Positions 14,821-14,905 of a stretch of DNA of 14,905 nucleotides are shown piece by piece. Made by a program: the position numbers and the translations under genes. The DNA comes from an uncultured Aliterella sp. GTDB taxonomy: Bacteria > Cyanobacteriota > Cyanobacteriia > Cyanobacteriales > Chroococcidiopsidaceae. Position 1 is the stretch's first letter. Each line of letters begins with the position of its first letter. The notes below the pieces were generated by a model that saw only the letters and a program-made list of their open reading frames with translations, was not told where the DNA came from and ran no database searches. The stretch spans positions 1 through 14,905 of the forward strand of contig CAJQOK010000377.1 in NCBI GenBank assembly GCA_905479905.1, given 5' to 3'.

Positions 14821-14905
14821 ATGACTCAAAATCCGAGTATTTGGAATTACAAACCCTGGTGGTGTCAGCCTTGGTCAATTATTCTTACAGGTATTTCGTT
14901 AATTG
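14821..14905 (+). CDS. Small membrane protein, 3' truncated by window (DUF6737-like)
   Basis: An ATG opens a frame that is still open at the window edge: 28 codons are visible. It starts 'MTQNPSIWNYKPWWCQPWSI' and continues into a hydrophobic 'ILTGISLI' stretch, the beginning of a transmembrane helix. The Trp-rich 'WNxKPWWCQPWSI' opening is characteristic of a short cyanobacterial membrane protein family that I recall as DUF6737; function unknown. No Shine-Dalgarno is visible. Divergent from parA across 96 bp. Confidence 0.75.
   Translation, partial: MTQNPSIWNYKPWWCQPWSIILTGISLI

Overview
The window looks like a piece of cyanobacterial chromosome. At least 15 copies of the HIP1 octamer GCGATCGC are scattered through genes and spacers. 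The base composition is moderate, the RNase P RNA is of the cyanobacterial type, and several proteins have a distinctly cyanobacterial form: TrpC with its N-terminal extension, phosphoketolase, and the start of a small 'WNYKPWWCQPW' membrane protein. Genus cannot be fixed from the sequence alone.

Layout. Positions 1-208 hold no gene, only a G6/C6 hairpin and a probable terminator. A minus-strand block follows, read from high to low coordinates: a PadR-type regulator (5381-5929), lipoyl synthase lipA (4433-5305), glycerol-3-phosphate dehydrogenase gpsA (3510-4430, 2 bases after lipA), a CobH/CbiC-type precorrin-8 methylmutase (2765-3391) and phosphoketolase (209-2689). PadR is divergent from an SDR/epimerase-type oxidoreductase (6069-7070), and the spacer carries an AGATATA/TATATCT operator-like array. 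On the plus strand come dihydrolipoamide dehydrogenase lpdA (7169-8599) and indole-3-glycerol-phosphate synthase trpC (8623-9519). trpC runs head-on into rnpB (9519-9935, minus). Next on the minus strand are a small exported or membrane-anchored protein (10150-10494) and a secreted NTF2-like protein (10768-11592). The latter is divergent from murG (11646-12713, plus), which is followed by a Uma2-family nuclease (12731-13315). The right end carries a minus-strand operon, a ParA-type ATPase (14083-14724) translationally coupled to a coiled-coil protein (13373-14083). The first 28 codons of a small membrane protein start at 14821 and run off the window.

How the genes fit together. Most are housekeeping: the phosphoketolase carbon shunt, lipoate cofactor synthesis and the E3 subunit that uses lipoyl groups, phospholipid backbone supply, cobamide synthesis, tryptophan synthesis, tRNA 5' processing and peptidoglycan synthesis. 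They are not one pathway; only lipA-gpsA, lpdA-trpC, murG-uma2 and parA-coiled-coil look like transcription units.

Two places deserve a second look. (1) The trpC/rnpB junction is interlocked. The trpC stop codon touches the 3' end of rnpB. A perfect 9-bp palindrome inserted at the P19 position of the RNase P RNA reads, on the opposite strand, as a strong intrinsic terminator for trpC. (2) The ParA/coiled-coil pair has the layout of a ParA-based cargo-positioning system. The partner has a basic N-terminal peptide, a coiled coil enlarged by a recent 177-bp tandem duplication, and a conserved-looking C-terminal Trp motif. This resembles McdAB carboxysome positioning systems, but that identity is inferred.
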